Source: Robiginitalea sp. (GTDB lineage: Bacteria > Bacteroidota > Bacteroidia > Flavobacteriales > Flavobacteriaceae). Taken from it: 64,000 bases of DNA. The translations under genes were made by a program, and so were the position numbers. The notes under the pieces were generated by a model. That model had not been told where the DNA came from, made no database searches, and saw only the letters and a program-made list of their open reading frames with translations. This document shows, piece by piece, positions 38,291-47,348 of this stretch (position 1 is its first letter; every line of letters begins with the position of its first letter). The stretch spans positions 1 to 64,000 of the forward strand of contig JAHECA010000001.1 in assembly GCA_024642005.1 (NCBI GenBank). Reading direction: 5' to 3'.

Positions 38291-41023
38291 CTATTGCTGC
38301 TGCAGCAACTGCTTGAACTTCCCTTTCGACTTCCTGATCTTTACCGCCACGACCTTGTACTCGGGGCACATCGCCTCGGTGTCGTGAACGTCGCTGGTAA
38401 TGTTGTTTACCATGATCTCGGGGAAGTGGAAGGTGGTACTCAGAACACCCGGCCGCACCTCGTCGGTAATGCGGGCCTTAACATCTACCTTGCCCCGGGC
38501 AGATTCCAGGCAAACGAAGTCGCCTTCCGAAATGCGATTGGCCGCGGCGTCGTCGGGGTGGATCATCAGGTAATCGCTGCCCAGCAGCTGCTCATTGGCG
38601 GTTCGGCGCGTCATGGCCCCGCAGTTGTAGTGTTCCAGCTCGCGGTTTGTGGTCAGTATATAGGGGTATTCCGCAGCGTGGGAGGTTATCTCGGGGCTCT
38701 CTTCCCAGGGGTGGAACTCGAAATACCCCAGGCCGCGTTTGAACGAATCCTGGTGCAATATCTTCGTGTCGGTGCCATCGGGGGCCACCGGCCATTGCAG
38801 GCCGTTTTTGCCCAGGCGTTCCCAGCGGATGCCGGCAAAGAAAGGGACGATCTGCGCAATTTCCTCCAGCATGCCCTCTGGGGTGTAGGCCGGCTGGTCA
38901 TAGCCCATCCGGTTCATGAGTTCCACGATGATCTGCCCGTCGGGCTTGGTGCCCGGGCGGGGTTCCACCGTCTGCCTTACCGCCTGTACACGGCGCTCCC
39001 CATTGGTAAAGGTGCCGCTTTTCTCCAGAAAGGAGGCCCCCGGCAGAATCACGTCGGCGTATTTGGCGGTCTCGGTCATAAAGAGTTCCTGCACCACCAC
39101 CAGTTCGGTCGCCTGCAGGGCGCGGATCACCTTCTGGGTATTCGGGTCGGTCTGCACCACGTCTTCCCCGATAATCCACAGGGCCTTGAGCTTGCCCTCG
39201 AGGGCTGCGGCAAACATTTCCGGAATCTTGTAGCCGATATGCGAAGGCACCTCGGCCCCGTAGAATTCGTTGTAGCGCTTGTTGATCTCCGGTTTGGTCA
39301 CGTCGAGGTATCCGGCTCCCTGGTGGGGCTGCACACCCATGTCGGCGCTGCCCTGCACGTTGTTCTGCCCGCGCAGCGGGTTTACTCCAACCCCCGGGCG
39401 GCCGATGTTCCCGGTCAGCAGGGCCAGGTCGGCAATCTGCATAACGGTGAAGGTACCCTGGGAATGCTCGGTAACCCCCAGCCCGTGGAACGACATGGCG
39501 TTTCGTGCGCCGGCGTAGGCCAGGGCAGCGGCCCGCACTTTTTCCCGAGGCACGCCGCACACTTCTTCAATATGGTCGAGGTCCAGGGCCAGCAATTCCT
39601 GAACAAAATCGTCGTATCCCTCGGTGCGGCTTTCCACAAATGCCTTATCGATAAGGCCGGCCTCCACAATGTAGTACATCATCATGTTCAGCAGGGCCAC
39701 GTTGGTACCCGGGCGCAGGGCCAGGTGGTGGGTGGCGTAGCGGGCCAGCTCGGTTCGCCTCGGGTCGATCACGATGGTTACCTTGTCTGACTTCATGGCG
39801 AACTGCTTGAACTTGGCACCCGTTACCGGGTGGGCGTCGGTGGGGTTGGCCCCGATCACCAGTATGCAGTCGGCGAATTTGAGGTCGGCAATCGAATTGG
39901 TGGCCGCCCCGGTGCCGAAGGTGCGCTGCATGCCCAGGGCTGTGGGCGAATGGCAGACCCGGGCGCAGCCGTCAATGTTGTTGGTCTGAATCACCGCCCG
40001 GAAGAATTTCTGCATCAGGTAGTTCTCCTCGTTGGTGCAGCGGGAAGACGAGATGCCGGCCAGGCTGTCGGGCCCGAAGGTTTCCTTGTAATGGGTGAAT
40101 TTGGACGCCATAAAATCATAGACCTCTTCCCAGCTCACCTTCTGAAACTGCCCGTCGCGCTTAATCATCGGGCTGTCGAGCCGTTCGGGGTGGTTGTAGA
40201 ATTTGAAGGCAAAGCGTCCTTTCAGGCAGGTATGGCCCTGGTTCACCTCGGCATCGTAGGGAGCTTTTATGCTCAAAATCTCGCCGCTGCGGGTGGCCAC
40301 CTCCAGGTTGCAGCCCACCCCGCAATAGGTGCAAACGGTGCGCGTGGTTTCGGTGGCCTGCACCGATTTCGACTGGAAGACATCTGAAATGGCCGAGGTG
40401 GGGCAGGCCTGGGAGCAGGCCCCGCAACTCACGCAGTCGGAAGCCATGAAGCTCTGGTCAATGCCTTTAACGATATGGGCGTCAAAGCCCCGGCCCGCCA
40501 TGCTCAGCACGAATTCGCCCTGCACCTCGTCGCAGGCGCGCACACAGCGGTAACAGTTGATGCACTTGCTCAGGTCTGACCGCATATAGGGGTGGGAAGC
40601 ATCTTTGGCACGGCCCAGGTGGTCGGCCCCGGCCGGGTACCTGACTTTTCGAATGCCGACCTGAGCAGCCACATCCTGCAATTCGCAGTTCCCGTTCACC
40701 TCGCAGGTGAGGCAATCGAGGGGGTGGTCGGTAAGGACCAGCTCCAGTATGTTCTGCCGCAGTTTCTGGATTTCGGCCGTACTGGTGTAGATGTGCTGCC
40801 CTTCCGAAACCGGGGTGTGGCAGGAAGCCACCGTCCGGGATGGAGCGCCGGGCTCGGAGCGCACCTCCACGCTGCACACCCGGCAGGCCCCGAAAGGCTC
40901 CAGGTTGGGCGCGTCGCAAAGGGTGGGCACCAGGCTGTCGCCCACCTGCCTGCGGATGAAGGCGAGCAGGGTCTCCCCAGGCTCAAAGGGATAAGGCGTG
41001 TTGTTGATATAGGCGGTTTTCAT
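38291..41023 (-). CDS. fdhF: Formate dehydrogenase, molybdenum/tungsten catalytic alpha subunit
   Basis: A 910-residue FdsA/FdhF-like subunit. An N-terminal 2Fe-2S domain (EPFGACRVCSVEV), a His/Cys cluster motif (CLTCEVNGNCELQDVA), two 4Fe-4S ferredoxin motifs (CINCYRCVRACDEVQGEF; DCVSCGACSQACP) and the molybdopterin domain 4Fe-4S (CTYCGVGCNLEV) occur in order. The active site is Cys (CARVCHSPT, about residue 357), encoded by TGC, not selenocysteine, so no TGA readthrough is needed. It oxidises formate to CO2 and passes electrons to the NuoEF-like partner, which reduces NAD+. Its ATG overlaps the stop of that partner's gene by four bases. A molybdenum cofactor with FdhD-mediated sulfuration is expected. 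Confidence 0.95.
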   Translation of the reverse strand: MKTAYINNTPYPFEPGETLLAFIRRQVGDSLVPTLCDAPNLEPFGACRVCSVEVRSEPGAPSRTVASCHTPVSEGQHIYTSTAEIQKLRQNILELVLTDHPLDCLTCEVNGNCELQDVAAQVGIRKVRYPAGADHLGRAKDASHPYMRSDLSKCINCYRCVRACDEVQGEFVLSMAGRGFDAHIVKGIDQSFMASDCVSCGACSQACPTSAISDVFQSKSVQATETTRTVCTYCGVGCNLEVATRSGEILSIKAPYDAEVNQGHTCLKGRFAFKFYNHPERLDSPMIKRDGQFQKVSWEEVYDFMASKFTHYKETFGPDSLAGISSSRCTNEENYLMQKFFRAVIQTNNIDGCARVCHSPTALGMQRTFGTGAATNSIADLKFADCILVIGANPTDAHPVTGAKFKQFAMKSDKVTIVIDPRRTELARYATHHLALRPGTNVALLNMMMYYIVEAGLIDKAFVESRTEGYDDFVQELLALDLDHIEEVCGVPREKVRAAALAYAGARNAMSFHGLGVTEHSQGTFTVMQIADLALLTGNIGRPGVGVNPLRGQNNVQGSADMGVQPHQGAGYLDVTKPEINKRYNEFYGAEVPSHIGYKIPEMFAAALEGKLKALWIIGEDVVQTDPNTQKVIRALQATELVVVQELFMTETAKYADVILPGASFLEKSGTFTNGERRVQAVRQTVEPRPGTKPDGQIIVELMNRMGYDQPAYTPEGMLEEIAQIVPFFAGIRWERLGKNGLQWPVAPDGTDTKILHQDSFKRGLGYFEFHPWEESPEITSHAAEYPYILTTNRELEHYNCGAMTRRTANEQLLGSDYLMIHPDDAAANRISEGDFVCLESARGKVDVKARITDEVRPGVLSTTFHFPEIMVNNITSDVHDTEAMCPEYKVVAVKIRKSKGKFKQLLQQQ

Positions 41024-42684
41024 GGTGTCGGTTGCTTGAAATAGCCTTTCAATTCAGGCTCAAAATAATGGAGGATGTTCCGGATGGGCAGCGGGATCCC
41101 ACCCCCATGCGCACAGAGGGAGCCTTTTTCCAGGGTCGTGAGCAGGTCGTCGAACAGCTCGCTGTCAATGGGCTTTTCTTCCGATGCGGCCCCCTTTGCC
41201 AGCTCTTGCCCCCGCTTGGTGCCCAGGCGGCAGGGAAAGCACTTCCCGCAACTCTCGTAGGCGGCAAATTCAAACAGGTGTTCGATATAGCGAATCATCG
41301 GGAAATCGGCCGGGATGCAGACCACCGAAGCGTGCCCCAGCAGAAAGCCCGCCCGGGCAAATGACTCGAAGTCGAGGGTGAGCTCCCCGATTTTGCCCAA
41401 CGGCACCACCCCGCCCAGGGGCCCGCCGATCTGCAGGGCTTTCACCGGTGCCCTGAACCCTCCCCCCAGGTCTTCGATCACGGTTTTGAGCGGGGTTCCC
41501 ATTACCACCTCGTATATGCCAGGCCGGTTGAAAAAACTGTCGAGGCTCACCAGCTTGGTGCCCGAGGAGCGTTCGGTTCCCATCGCCTTCCAGGCTGCAC
41601 TCCCCTGGCTGAGGATAGGCTGCAGGGCGGCGAGGGTCTCCACGTTGTTGACCACAGTGGGCTTATTGAAAAGCCCCCGCTGGGCCGGGTAGGGCGGGCG
41701 GGTGCGCACTTCGGGGCGCTGCCCTTCAATGGAATTGATCAGGGCGGTTTCTTCCCCGCAGATATAGGAACCCTGCGCCTGGATTACCTTGAAGGCAAAG
41801 TCAAAACCGCTGCCCTGAATATTTTGTCCTGCCAGGCCTGCCTCCGTGATTTCCTGAATGGCCTGATTTACAATTGCCAGGGCCTCCGGGTACTCAGCCC
41901 TGATGTACAGGATGCCGTGGTGGGCGCCGGTCACGTAGCCGCTTACCAGCATGCCAAAGAGAACCGAATGGGGCCGCTCTTCCAGCAAATAGCGGTCTGA
42001 ATAGGCTCCCGGGTCACCCTCGTCTGCATTACAGATAATGAATTTTACCTCCCCGGGCGCCTGCCGGCAAAAGGCGAGCTTGGAACCCATGGGGAAGCCG
42101 GCCCCACCCCTGCCCCTGAGGCCCGAAGCCAGGATTTCGTTTAGCACGGCCTCGGGCCCTTTGCCCAGGGCGTCTTTCCAGGCCTGATAATAGGAGTCTA
42201 TGCCTGGGAAAGGGCGGGTGAGAACCGGTTCGTTGCTGGCCCCCACGGCATAGGTATCGCGGCCGGGCCCCGCCGATGTTTTCAGGAGGCCCTTCAGCTC
42301 GTCTATAGCCTGGCCCGAATAATTGCGCCCCCTGTAGTGGAAAGCGCTGTTTTCATGGCAGCGCCCCAGGCAGGTCATGTGCCCGATCTGTTCTGTCTTG
42401 AAATGCTGGCTGAGTTTTTCCTGCAGGCCGGGCTGGGTCCCCGCGCAAAGGCAGGCCGTGCCGTTGCACACATACACCTCCTTGCCCCGGTTTTCGGGCT
42501 TCATAAAGTCGTAAAAGGAAGCCGCTCCAAAGGTATTGGCCTTCCCGACCAGGAACTCCTCGGCTAGCCGGGCGAGGTCGGCCTCGTCGGGGCTGCCCGC
42601 GGGTCGGGCTAGTTTGCCCAGTTGGTCGAAAAGGTTTTCATCAAGGCCCCTGCGCCCCAGCAGTTCGCTCAGGTTGTAAGACAT
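41020..42684 (-). CDS. NAD-linked formate dehydrogenase gamma-beta fusion (NuoE-NuoF-like)
   Basis: A 554-residue flavoprotein. The N-terminal part (about residues 1-145) is a NuoE-like thioredoxin fold with 2Fe-2S ligands in VCNGTACLCAGTQ and CLGRCHENS. The C-terminal part is NuoF-like, with FMN/NADH-binding GLRGRGGAGFPMGSKLAF, GEETALINSIEGQRP and the 4Fe-4S motif ESCGKCFPCRLGT. In many soluble NAD-linked formate dehydrogenases these are separate FdsG and FdsB chains; here they are fused. It accepts electrons from the alpha subunit and reduces NAD+. It starts one base after the fdhD stop on the - strand and overlaps the alpha gene, so the three form a tight operon. Confidence 0.94.
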   Translation of the reverse strand: MSYNLSELLGRRGLDENLFDQLGKLARPAGSPDEADLARLAEEFLVGKANTFGAASFYDFMKPENRGKEVYVCNGTACLCAGTQPGLQEKLSQHFKTEQIGHMTCLGRCHENSAFHYRGRNYSGQAIDELKGLLKTSAGPGRDTYAVGASNEPVLTRPFPGIDSYYQAWKDALGKGPEAVLNEILASGLRGRGGAGFPMGSKLAFCRQAPGEVKFIICNADEGDPGAYSDRYLLEERPHSVLFGMLVSGYVTGAHHGILYIRAEYPEALAIVNQAIQEITEAGLAGQNIQGSGFDFAFKVIQAQGSYICGEETALINSIEGQRPEVRTRPPYPAQRGLFNKPTVVNNVETLAALQPILSQGSAAWKAMGTERSSGTKLVSLDSFFNRPGIYEVVMGTPLKTVIEDLGGGFRAPVKALQIGGPLGGVVPLGKIGELTLDFESFARAGFLLGHASVVCIPADFPMIRYIEHLFEFAAYESCGKCFPCRLGTKRGQELAKGAASEEKPIDSELFDDLLTTLEKGSLCAHGGGIPLPIRNILHYFEPELKGYFKQPTP

Positions 42685-42685
42685 A

Positions 42686-43519
42686 TCAGCTTGCTTTTGG
42701 CCGGGCCGCCGGGGCCCGAAAATTGTTGATCCGTTCGGGGTGGGCGTAACAGGTGGCCCGACCCTCCCGGCAGAACCCGAGCAGGGTAATCCCCAGCTCC
42801 TTGGCGTAGTCGACAGCCAGGGAAGAAGGGGCCGAAACCGCCGCCAGGAAAGGGATTCCCGCCTTAAAGGCCTTTATGGTTATCTCGTAAGAAATGCGCC
42901 CGCTCACCGTCATGGCCCTGGCCCTGTCGAGCGTGCCGTCGAGCAGGAGCCGCCCCACCGCCTTATCGACCGCATTGTGCCGGCCGATGTCTTCGCGCGC
43001 CACCAACAGCCTGCCGTCTGCATCGAAGAGGGCCGCCGCATGGGTGCCTCCCGACTGTTTGAAGTCGGCCTGGCGCCGGTTCATCTGGGCGAAAAGTTCC
43101 GAAAATTGAGTTGCCGGAAAATGGGTGGTTGCTTGCAGGGGCGGGCCTTCAAAACCCAGGTCTGTGAGCTCGGTCTTGCCGCAAATGCCGCAGGATGAGA
43201 CCGACAACAAACTGCGGGAGTTCGCATATCCGCTGCCCAGGCTGCCTTCAGGGATTTCCAGGTTCACTTCGGTAACAATGCCCTTGTCATCTTCCTTTCT
43301 GACGGCGACAACCGGGTGGAAATGCGGGTCGGTCAGAATGGCCTCGCAGTGCAGCATGCCCCTGATGAGTTCGGCATCGGCCCCCGGGGTGCGCATGGTC
43401 AGGGTAAAGGGTTTGCCATTGATACAGACCTGCAGGGCTTCTTCCACGGTAAGCGGGTCGGCCACCGGGCAGGCTCCCTTAGCGTCAAACTTCATTCCCT
43501 CATAGGTTCGGGTGGCCAT
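42686..43519 (-). CDS. fdhD: Formate dehydrogenase accessory sulfurtransferase
   Basis: A 277-residue FdhD. The cysteine motif SVSSCGICGKTEL (about residues 107-119) matches the CxxC pair that carries sulfur to the molybdenum cofactor. GGTHAAALFDADGRLLVAREDIGRHNAVDK (span about 157-186) and SGRISYEITIKAFKAGIPFL are family signatures. FdhD takes sulfur from a cysteine desulfurase and inserts it as the sulfido ligand of formate dehydrogenase. It is the first gene of the fdhD - NuoEF-like - fdhF operon. A TATCTTTA box lies upstream (- strand, 43572-43579) but without a good -33 element. Confidence 0.95.
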   Translation of the reverse strand: MATRTYEGMKFDAKGACPVADPLTVEEALQVCINGKPFTLTMRTPGADAELIRGMLHCEAILTDPHFHPVVAVRKEDDKGIVTEVNLEIPEGSLGSGYANSRSLLSVSSCGICGKTELTDLGFEGPPLQATTHFPATQFSELFAQMNRRQADFKQSGGTHAAALFDADGRLLVAREDIGRHNAVDKAVGRLLLDGTLDRARAMTVSGRISYEITIKAFKAGIPFLAAVSAPSSLAVDYAKELGITLLGFCREGRATCYAHPERINNFRAPAARPKAS

Positions 43520-43625
43520 AGAAAAGTGGCTTTTCTGCTACGCGCCGTTGGGCCCGCAGCCGATCTTATTTTAAAGATACCTATTTTCCTGAAACTGGCA
43601 CGCGTTTGCCTTCCCGGCCATAGGG

Positions 43626-44144
43626 TCAGGGCTCCCGGTACCAACCAGCGTACTTTACATAGGCGTCGGCGATGCGGCGGATTTCCCCTTCGCGCAATTC
43701 GGGGCTAACCTCGCCAATCTTCCTTGCCGGTACCCCGGCGTAAATGGAACCCTCGGGCACGACGGTGCCCTGTGGGAGCACTGCCCCGGCAGCAATAATG
43801 CTTCCCGAACCTACAATGCAGTGGTCCATCACAATGCTGCCCATGCCTATCAGCACATTGTCGTGCAGCGTACAGCCGTGCACGATGGCATTGTGGCCAA
43901 TAGACACGTTGTCGCCAATCTCGGTAGCCGCTTTCTGAAAGGTGCCATGGATCATCACCCCGTCCTGCACATTCACCTTGTTGCCCATACGGATGTAGTG
44001 CACATCGCCGCGAATGACGGCATTGTACCACACGCTGCACTGGTCGCCCATGGCAACTTCCCCAATAAGCACGGCGGTTTCGGCAATAAAGCAATCGGCG
44101 CCCATTTGGGGGGTATGCCCGCGCAAACTCTTGATTAAACCCAT
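43626..44144 (-). CDS. Gamma-class carbonic anhydrase family protein
   Basis: A 172-residue left-handed beta-helix protein. Hexapeptide repeats run through most of the chain. The family's metal-binding histidines appear in MIHGTFQKAATEIGDNVSIGHNAIVHGCTLHD (span about residues 68-99). Such proteins either interconvert CO2 and bicarbonate or have lost this activity. Its location just after the formate dehydrogenase operon is suggestive, since formate oxidation releases CO2, but it sits 106 bases from fdhD and may have its own promoter. The response-regulator gene upstream is on the same strand. Catalytic activity not proven. Confidence 0.9.
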   Translation of the reverse strand: MGLIKSLRGHTPQMGADCFIAETAVLIGEVAMGDQCSVWYNAVIRGDVHYIRMGNKVNVQDGVMIHGTFQKAATEIGDNVSIGHNAIVHGCTLHDNVLIGMGSIVMDHCIVGSGSIIAAGAVLPQGTVVPEGSIYAGVPARKIGEVSPELREGEIRRIADAYVKYAGWYREP

Positions 44145-44169
44145 ATTCCTGATTTTGAAGTAATCTTGG

Positions 44170-44186
44170 CTGCCGTCCTTCGGCAG
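44170..44186. other. Short hairpin after the response-regulator gene
   Basis: CTGCCG-TCCTT-CGGCAG forms a six-base-pair stem in the 72-base gap downstream of the response-regulator gene. There is no T-run; it may be a weak transcript end. Confidence 0.35.
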
Positions 44187-44216
44187 GATTGAAATTTAGG
44201 AAATTTGCCGGGGCTC

Positions 44217-44945
44217 TTACTCAAAATAACTGAGGAGTTGCTTTTTGCGAGAGGGGGCCACCTGAATTTCCACCCCTGAGGCAAGCACCACGCTGCCTCC
44301 TTTTCCCCTTCGGTAGCGCACAATCTCCCCCACATTGACCAGGTACGATTTATGCACCCGGGCAAAGGGGAATTCCTGCAGCGCCTCCTCAAAATAGCGC
44401 AGCGTTTTGCTCACCAGTAGCTTCCTTCCATTCAGGTAGATTTCCGTGTAGTTGTCATCGGCCTTGCAATACAGTATCTGGGAGATGTCCAGCACCTCAA
44501 ACCCATCCATCTGGGGAATGGTGATCTTCCCCTCTACCCGGTTTACGGCCTTCAGCACCCGGTCGTGCAGGCGCGCCTCCTGGGCTTTAATTTCCCTGAC
44601 GTGGTTTACGGCGGCGATCAGGTCGTCTATGGCGATGGGCTTCATCAGGTAATAGGCGGCATGGCTGTTCAGGGCATCGATGGCGTACTGCTGGTAGGCG
44701 GTTACAAAGACGGTTTCAAAATTCCGGTCGGGCAGTTGGTCGAGCAGGTCAAAAGCATTGCCGAAGGGCATTTCCACATCGAGGAAGATCAGGTCGGGGT
44801 CGGCCTGGCGAATGGCCTCCAGTCCCTCCTGCACGTTGGCGCCTTCGCCAGCGATGGTCACATTTTCGCAGTATTTCCCCAGGTAATTGCGCAGTATTTC
44901 GCGGCTTTGGGCCTCGTCGTCAATAAGTACGGCTTTTAATTCCAT
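44217..44945 (-). CDS. LytTR-family response regulator
   Basis: A 242-residue response regulator. The receiver domain begins MELKAVLIDDEAQSREILRNYL with the acidic DDE, and the phosphoacceptor Asp lies in LIFLDVEMPFG (about residue 57). The C-terminal LytTR DNA-binding domain is marked by ILYCKADDNYTEIYLNGRK and ARVHKSYLVNVGEIVRYRRG. I set the start at ATG 44945, where receiver homology begins, two bases after the stop of the sensor gene; the frame is open further upstream. LytTR regulators bind direct repeats in target promoters and here form an obvious pair with the upstream TPR sensor kinase. Targets are not evident. Confidence 0.94.
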   Translation of the reverse strand: MELKAVLIDDEAQSREILRNYLGKYCENVTIAGEGANVQEGLEAIRQADPDLIFLDVEMPFGNAFDLLDQLPDRNFETVFVTAYQQYAIDALNSHAAYYLMKPIAIDDLIAAVNHVREIKAQEARLHDRVLKAVNRVEGKITIPQMDGFEVLDISQILYCKADDNYTEIYLNGRKLLVSKTLRYFEEALQEFPFARVHKSYLVNVGEIVRYRRGKGGSVVLASGVEIQVAPSRKKQLLSYFE

Positions 44946-44947
44946 GT

Positions 44948-47146
44948 TCAGTCGTTTCTGAGGTTCAACACTACTTTGGTCCCGCTGCCGTCGGGGTTCA
45001 GGTCGTATACCGACACGGTTATGCGGTCTCCGTACATGCGGTTTAAAATGTCGACGCGCCGGCGGATGTTGCCCATGCCCCTGGATTGCTGCTTCTGCTG
45101 GTTTCGGGTTTTCATGGCTGCCGACTTTTTGCGGCCAATGCCGTTGTCGGTTACCGTAATGGTCACGGCCCGCGGGGCCAGTGGTTTGACAGCTACAAGC
45201 AGGGTCCCCTTTTCCTCCTTGTAGCGCAAACCGTGCCAAACTGCATTTTCCAGGTAGGGCTGCAGCAGCATGGGCGGAATCTGGAAGGCCTCCAGGTCTA
45301 CCCCGGGGTCGGTGCTTATTTCATATTCGAATTTGTCGGGGAAACGGGCGTGTTCCAGCTTCAGGTAGAGCTCCAGCAATTCCAGCTCCTCGCTCAGGGG
45401 GATAAAATCCTTCTCGGAATTCTCCAGCACGGTGCGCATGAGCTGGGAAAAATCGCTCAGGTAGCGGTTGGCGCTCCGCTCGTCGTTTCGGGCAATGTAG
45501 TTGTTCACCGAGTTCAGGGCATTGAAGATAAAATGCGGGTTCATCTGGGAGCGCAGGCCCTTGAGCGCCAGCAGGTAGTTGGCCAGTTCTTTCTGCCGGT
45601 TGCTGCGGTAATAGAAAAAGGCGGCCAGCCCGGTAAGCAGCAGCCCCAGAATCAGGGAGTAGATAATATAGCGCTGCCGCTTGTTGATTTCCTGGGTGAG
45701 GCGCTGTTCGGCCAGGGCCAGGTTGTATTTGCTCCGCGAGAGCTCGCGCTCCTGCTCCAGGGTCATGATCCGGCTCTGGCTGCTGGCCATTTCCTGGGAA
45801 AAGCGGGCCGCCCGGGCCAGTTCCTGTTCTTTGCGGACGTATAGGGTATCTACCAGTGCCACATACTGTTGGTACAGGCCGAGGGCCTTCTCGAAATCGC
45901 CCCGGTCGCGGTATACCTCAGAGAGCTTGCGGGTGGCATCTTTCTGCACCACCAGGTCGCCCTGGCTGCCCGCCTCCCTGATGCTCCGGTCGAGGAAGGG
46001 AATGGCTTCGTCGTAGCGCGACTGGGCGATATAGGCCCGCCCGATCTTGTAATTCACCCCCTGCCTGGTAATGGAATCGGCAACCGGGCCTTCCGGGGCG
46101 TTCCCCGCTGGGACCTCCAGGCTTTCAAGGGTCTGCAGGCTTTGCTTGCGCAGGGCGATCTCTTCCGGATACCGGTTCTGCCGGCTGTAATAATCGGCCA
46201 CCTTTTCGTTTTCCTGTACTGCCCTTGCCGGGTTCTGGGCGGCAGCCTGCCTCAGCGAATTGCCGTAATAGGCCTCCGCTTCGATTTTGCGGTCCGAAAC
46301 GGCATAGGCATCGGCGATCTTCGAATTCAGGTCGGGTACCTTGGAGCCAATCTGGCTTTTCTCTGCCAGGGTGAGTGCGCGCTGGTAATAGGCCACCGCT
46401 GTGCTGATTTCCTCGAGCCCCCGGTAGGCGTCGCCCAGGGTCTCGAACAGTTCTACGCTCTGGATGGGTTGCAGGCCCTTGCGGCTCACTTCCGGCTCCA
46501 GTACTTCTATGGCCTCCCGGTGCGCCCCTGCAAGCACGCGCACCCGACCCAGCAACAGGAGGGTTTGGGGTGTCCAGAAGGTATCCAGCGCCTCCCGGAA
46601 ATTGGCAGAGGCCAGGTCGTACTGCCCATGGAATTGGTAGATTTCCCCTAAGGTGGTGAGTGACAGGGCCAATTCGCGCCGGCTGCTGCGGTCGTCGAGC
46701 ATCTCGATGGATCGGGTGATAAAATCCAGGCTCCTGGCAATGTCGGTCTCTTTGTAAAAGTTGGCCGAATCGAGCATGCGGCGGTGACGCCCCTGCAGCG
46801 ATTCGGTGACTTCGGCCTGGGGACGGGCTTTGTTCCCGTCCAGGCCCTGCACCACCACCCTGAGGTCTTCGTCGTTGCGGATGTGGTACCGCACCGTTAC
46901 CAGATCGGAGCCCGAAACGGTTAGCTGGTCGCCGGCTGCGGCCCGTATGGTGAAGGCCCCCTGGCTGTCGGTGCGCGTATAGGCGCCCTGGTCGGTGCGC
47001 ACTTCGATGCCCTCAAGCGGTCGCTGCGAGCCTTCGGCCACCACCTTGCCCTGCAGTACGAATTCCTGCCGCAGAGACGGTTGCTGCCCATAGGCCAGAA
47101 CGGCCAGCAGGAAACAGCACAGCAGGTATGGAAGGTCTTTTTTCAT
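44948..47146 (-). CDS. LytS-type sensor histidine kinase with regulatory-like and TPR ectodomain
   Basis: A 732-residue membrane kinase. A signal peptide (PYLLCCFLLAVLAYGQ) is followed by a carboxypeptidase-regulatory-like beta domain (about residues 28-100), TPR repeats (about 130-440), a coiled coil (about 450-495), one transmembrane helix (YIIYSLILGLLLTGLAAFFYY), the His_kinase motif LRSQMNPHFIFNALNS (His about residue 537), and a HATPase with VTDNGIGRKKS. The motif and domain order match the LytS/YpdA class that pairs with LytTR regulators. The ligand sensed by the periplasmic TPR region is unknown. The response-regulator gene follows after two bases. Confidence 0.93.
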   Translation of the reverse strand: MKKDLPYLLCCFLLAVLAYGQQPSLRQEFVLQGKVVAEGSQRPLEGIEVRTDQGAYTRTDSQGAFTIRAAAGDQLTVSGSDLVTVRYHIRNDEDLRVVVQGLDGNKARPQAEVTESLQGRHRRMLDSANFYKETDIARSLDFITRSIEMLDDRSSRRELALSLTTLGEIYQFHGQYDLASANFREALDTFWTPQTLLLLGRVRVLAGAHREAIEVLEPEVSRKGLQPIQSVELFETLGDAYRGLEEISTAVAYYQRALTLAEKSQIGSKVPDLNSKIADAYAVSDRKIEAEAYYGNSLRQAAAQNPARAVQENEKVADYYSRQNRYPEEIALRKQSLQTLESLEVPAGNAPEGPVADSITRQGVNYKIGRAYIAQSRYDEAIPFLDRSIREAGSQGDLVVQKDATRKLSEVYRDRGDFEKALGLYQQYVALVDTLYVRKEQELARAARFSQEMASSQSRIMTLEQERELSRSKYNLALAEQRLTQEINKRQRYIIYSLILGLLLTGLAAFFYYRSNRQKELANYLLALKGLRSQMNPHFIFNALNSVNNYIARNDERSANRYLSDFSQLMRTVLENSEKDFIPLSEELELLELYLKLEHARFPDKFEYEISTDPGVDLEAFQIPPMLLQPYLENAVWHGLRYKEEKGTLLVAVKPLAPRAVTITVTDNGIGRKKSAAMKTRNQQKQQSRGMGNIRRRVDILNRMYGDRITVSVYDLNPDGSGTKVVLNLRND

Positions 47147-47185
47147 AGGTCTGTGGAGATAAACTTAGTCCATTTCGGCCACATG

Positions 47186-47213
47186 AAAAAACCGCCCAAG
47201 CCCCAATTGGCGG
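47186..47213 (-). terminator. Hairpin with U-run in the sensor-kinase leader (- strand)
   Basis: On the - strand CCGCC (47213-47209) pairs with GGCGG (47096+ region, 47196-47192) and is followed by six T residues (47191-47186), 40 bases upstream of the kinase ATG. It could stop incoming antisense transcription or attenuate the kinase message if transcription starts further upstream. A TAAGTTTA box (- strand, 47167-47160) lies between it and the gene and could be the kinase promoter, in which case the hairpin would be an insulator. Confidence 0.45.
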
Positions 47214-47348
47214 GCTGGCACTGCCTGAAACAGGGATTGCCTAAGGGAAGGTGGCACCAGCCTCACCCGTCCGGGCCGATAACTCATTCCTGGTTTTTTT
47301 CGGATTTCTTTCGGATTAGCTTGGCTCATGAATCAAAAATTAAACCCC

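Noticed and set aside
38294-39790. Long + strand open frame (498 codons) opposite the formate dehydrogenase alpha gene
   Set aside because: It lies wholly antisense to a gene with five recognisable cluster motifs, has no domain signature and is rich in Gly/His/Val as expected from the reverse of GC-rich codons.
39952-39956. Possible selenocysteine in the formate dehydrogenase active site
   Set aside because: The active-site codon is TGC (Cys), not TGA, and no SECIS-like hairpin is needed.
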